Under the pieces are notes generated by a model. That model did not search any database and was not told the origin of the DNA. It saw only the letters and a program-made list of their open reading frames with translations. DNA of 32,070 bases from Pelomicrobium sp036803785 (GTDB lineage Bacteria; Pseudomonadota; Gammaproteobacteria; Burkholderiales; UBA6910): assembly GCF_036803785.1 (NCBI RefSeq), contig NZ_DAIRTR010000019.1:1-32070 (forward strand). The letters run 5' to 3'. How positions within the stretch are numbered: the first letter of the stretch is position 1; each line of letters begins with the position of its first letter. The position numbers were made by a program, and so were the translations under genes. Below are positions 30,673 to 32,070 of this stretch, one piece after another.

Positions 30673-32070
30673 ATGCGGTTGATCCTTGCTCTGTTGTTCC
30701 TGGTTTCCCCCTTCGCCAGCCTGCCCGAGGCGCAGGGCGAGACATCCCTCCGAGCCGCCCGCCAGGCCCTGGCCGCGCCGGCGGAAGAAGAGCTGCTGCC
30801 GCCAGATGAAGCTTTTCGGGCGCAGGTGCTCGTGCGCGACGGGCAGACGCTGGAAGCCCGCTTCAGCCCGGCCCGGGGCTATTACCTTTATCGGGACAAG
30901 TTCTCCTTCGGTCTGGTGGATTCCCCCGGGGTGCAGCTCGCCAGCGTGGAGATTCCTCCGGGCAAGCCCAAGGACGATCCCTTCTTCGGCAAGATAGACG
31001 TCTTCTATGAGCCGGTGGCGGTGCTGATCCGGCTGCAGCGGCAGGCCGAGGCGGCGGGTCCGCTCAAGCTGAAGGCTGGCTACCAGGGCTGCAACGAGCC
31101 GGTGGGGGTGTGCTATCCCCCCATCGAGAAGGTCTTCGAGGTCGTTCTGCCGGCCGCCGCGGCGGCGGGCATACCGCCGGCGGCTGCGAGCGCCCAGGCG
31201 GAGGATGATCGGGTGGCGGGGCTGCTCAAATCCGGGGGGTTCTGGCTCATCGTGGCGAGCTTCCTAGGCTTCGGGTTACTCCTCGCTTTCACGCCCTGCG
31301 TGCTTCCCATGATTCCCATCCTTTCGGGGATCATCGCCGGGCAAGGTCATCGGCTCACCAAGCTCCGCGGTTTCACCTTGGCCCTCGCCTACGTATTGGG
31401 CATGGCCATCACCTACGCGGCAGCCGGCGTGGCGGCGGGACTTTCGGGCACCATGCTGTCGGCGGCTTTGCAGAACCCATGGGTGCTGGGCACGTTCGCG
31501 GCTCTCTTCGTGCTGCTTGCCCTGTCCATGTTTGGTTTCTACGAATTGCAACTGCCCGCCTCCCTCCAGAGCCGACTCGCCGGCACGGCCAATCGACTCG
31601 GCAGTGGCCATTATGCGGGGGTCTTCGCCATGGGGGCGCTGTCGGCGGTGATCGTGGGGCCTTGCGTGGCGGCACCCTTGGCGGGGGCGCTCCTATACAT
31701 TAGCCAGACCCGGGACGTGGTGCTGGGCGGCGCAGCCCTCTTCGCCATGGCCATCGGCATGGGGCTACCCTTGCTCGCGGTGGGCGCCTCGGCCGGGGTG
31801 CTCCTGCCCAAGGCCGGTCCCTGGATGGAAAACGTCAAGCGCTTCTTCGGGGTTGTCCTGCTGGCCGTCGCCATCTACACCCTTTCGCCGGTGATCCCGG
31901 CGGTGGTGCACATGCTGCTGTGGGCGGCACTGCTCATCGTCTCCGCCATCTACCTGCACGCCATCGATCCCCTGCCCCCGGAGGCTTCCGGCTATCGCAG
32001 ATTCTGGAAGGGGGTGGGGGTGATTGCCCTACTCGTGGGCGTGTCTTTGCTGGTGGGAGCCCTCTCCGGC
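30673..32070 (+). CDS. dsbD: Thiol:disulfide interchange protein DsbD (3' end outside window)
   Basis: The first 466 residues of an inner-membrane protein that carries electrons from cytoplasmic thioredoxin to periplasmic reductases. A signal peptide (1 to about 22) is followed by the periplasmic alpha domain with its Cys pair (YQGCNEPVGVCYPP). The membrane domain follows, with at least seven helices and the two redox Cys in LLAFTPCVLPMIPIL and AVIVGPCVAAPLAG. The frame is still open at the right edge; the C-terminal thioredoxin-like gamma domain lies outside. The alpha-domain cysteines are separated by six residues, where E. coli has five. The gene begins 15 bases after cutA and is probably co-transcribed with it. 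Confidence 0.95.
   Translation, partial: MRLILALLFLVSPFASLPEAQGETSLRAARQALAAPAEEELLPPDEAFRAQVLVRDGQTLEARFSPARGYYLYRDKFSFGLVDSPGVQLASVEIPPGKPKDDPFFGKIDVFYEPVAVLIRLQRQAEAAGPLKLKAGYQGCNEPVGVCYPPIEKVFEVVLPAAAAAGIPPAAASAQAEDDRVAGLLKSGGFWLIVASFLGFGLLLAFTPCVLPMIPILSGIIAGQGHRLTKLRGFTLALAYVLGMAITYAAAGVAAGLSGTMLSAALQNPWVLGTFAALFVLLALSMFGFYELQLPASLQSRLAGTANRLGSGHYAGVFAMGALSAVIVGPCVAAPLAGALLYISQTRDVVLGGAALFAMAIGMGLPLLAVGASAGVLLPKAGPWMENVKRFFGVVLLAVAIYTLSPVIPAVVHMLLWAALLIVSAIYLHAIDPLPPEASGYRRFWKGVGVIALLVGVSLLVGALSG

Overview
The window is a GC-rich piece of a proteobacterial chromosome, most likely from a betaproteobacterium. The evidence is the housekeeping block in the right half: argH facing an AlgZ/AlgR-type LytTR two-component pair, ppc back-to-back with hemC, a hemCDXY operon, fxsA, and cutA followed by dsbD. 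I see no insertion sequence, integrase, tRNA, rRNA or CRISPR array.

Region 1 (about 1-4.8 kb): after the tail of an unidentified gene comes a tight operon on the + strand. It encodes an enolase-superfamily enzyme of the MLE subgroup, then the small B12-binding subunit (GlmS), the reactivating ATPase (GlmL) and the large subunit (GlmE) of an adenosylcobalamin-dependent glutamate-mutase-type carbon-skeleton mutase. It ends in a clean intrinsic terminator. The catalytic subunit keeps two of the three substrate-binding arginines known from Clostridium glutamate mutase, but has Leu where Arg149 and Glu171 should be. The usual methylaspartate ammonia-lyase is absent, and an unrelated-subgroup enolase sits beside the mutase. 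This looks like a mutase with a new substrate and is the best candidate here for an undescribed pathway.

Region 2 (about 4.8-9.0 kb, - strand): a short NfeD-like membrane protein, a YajD-like HNH protein, an NAD(P)-dependent aldehyde dehydrogenase, a possible 62-residue protein, a 397-base non-coding stretch with an AT-rich core, and a YqjM-type old yellow enzyme.

Region 3 (about 9.1-16.6 kb, + strand): a complete tripartite tricarboxylate transporter (tctCBA), a CoA-acylating aldehyde dehydrogenase and an acyl-CoA synthetase, followed by a LacI-type regulator. A LacI-family operator palindrome sits in the divergent promoter region between the old yellow enzyme and tctC. The set suggests uptake of a carboxylate (or sulfonated carboxylate), activation to a CoA thioester and reduction to an aldehyde. 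This resembles the SauS/SauT sulfoacetate route, but no sulfoacetaldehyde acetyltransferase is present in the window.

Region 4 (about 16.6-32 kb): core genes. These are a fructosamine-kinase-family protein and argH (-), the AlgZ/AlgR pair (+), ppc (-), hemC-hemD-hemX-hemY (+), a 2Fe-2S flavin reductase (-), a small NAD-dependent epimerase-family protein (+) whose start codon overlaps that of the reductase, fxsA (-), cutA (+), and dsbD (+), which runs off the right edge.

Residue-level comparisons with named reference enzymes are from memory, because no alignment could be run.
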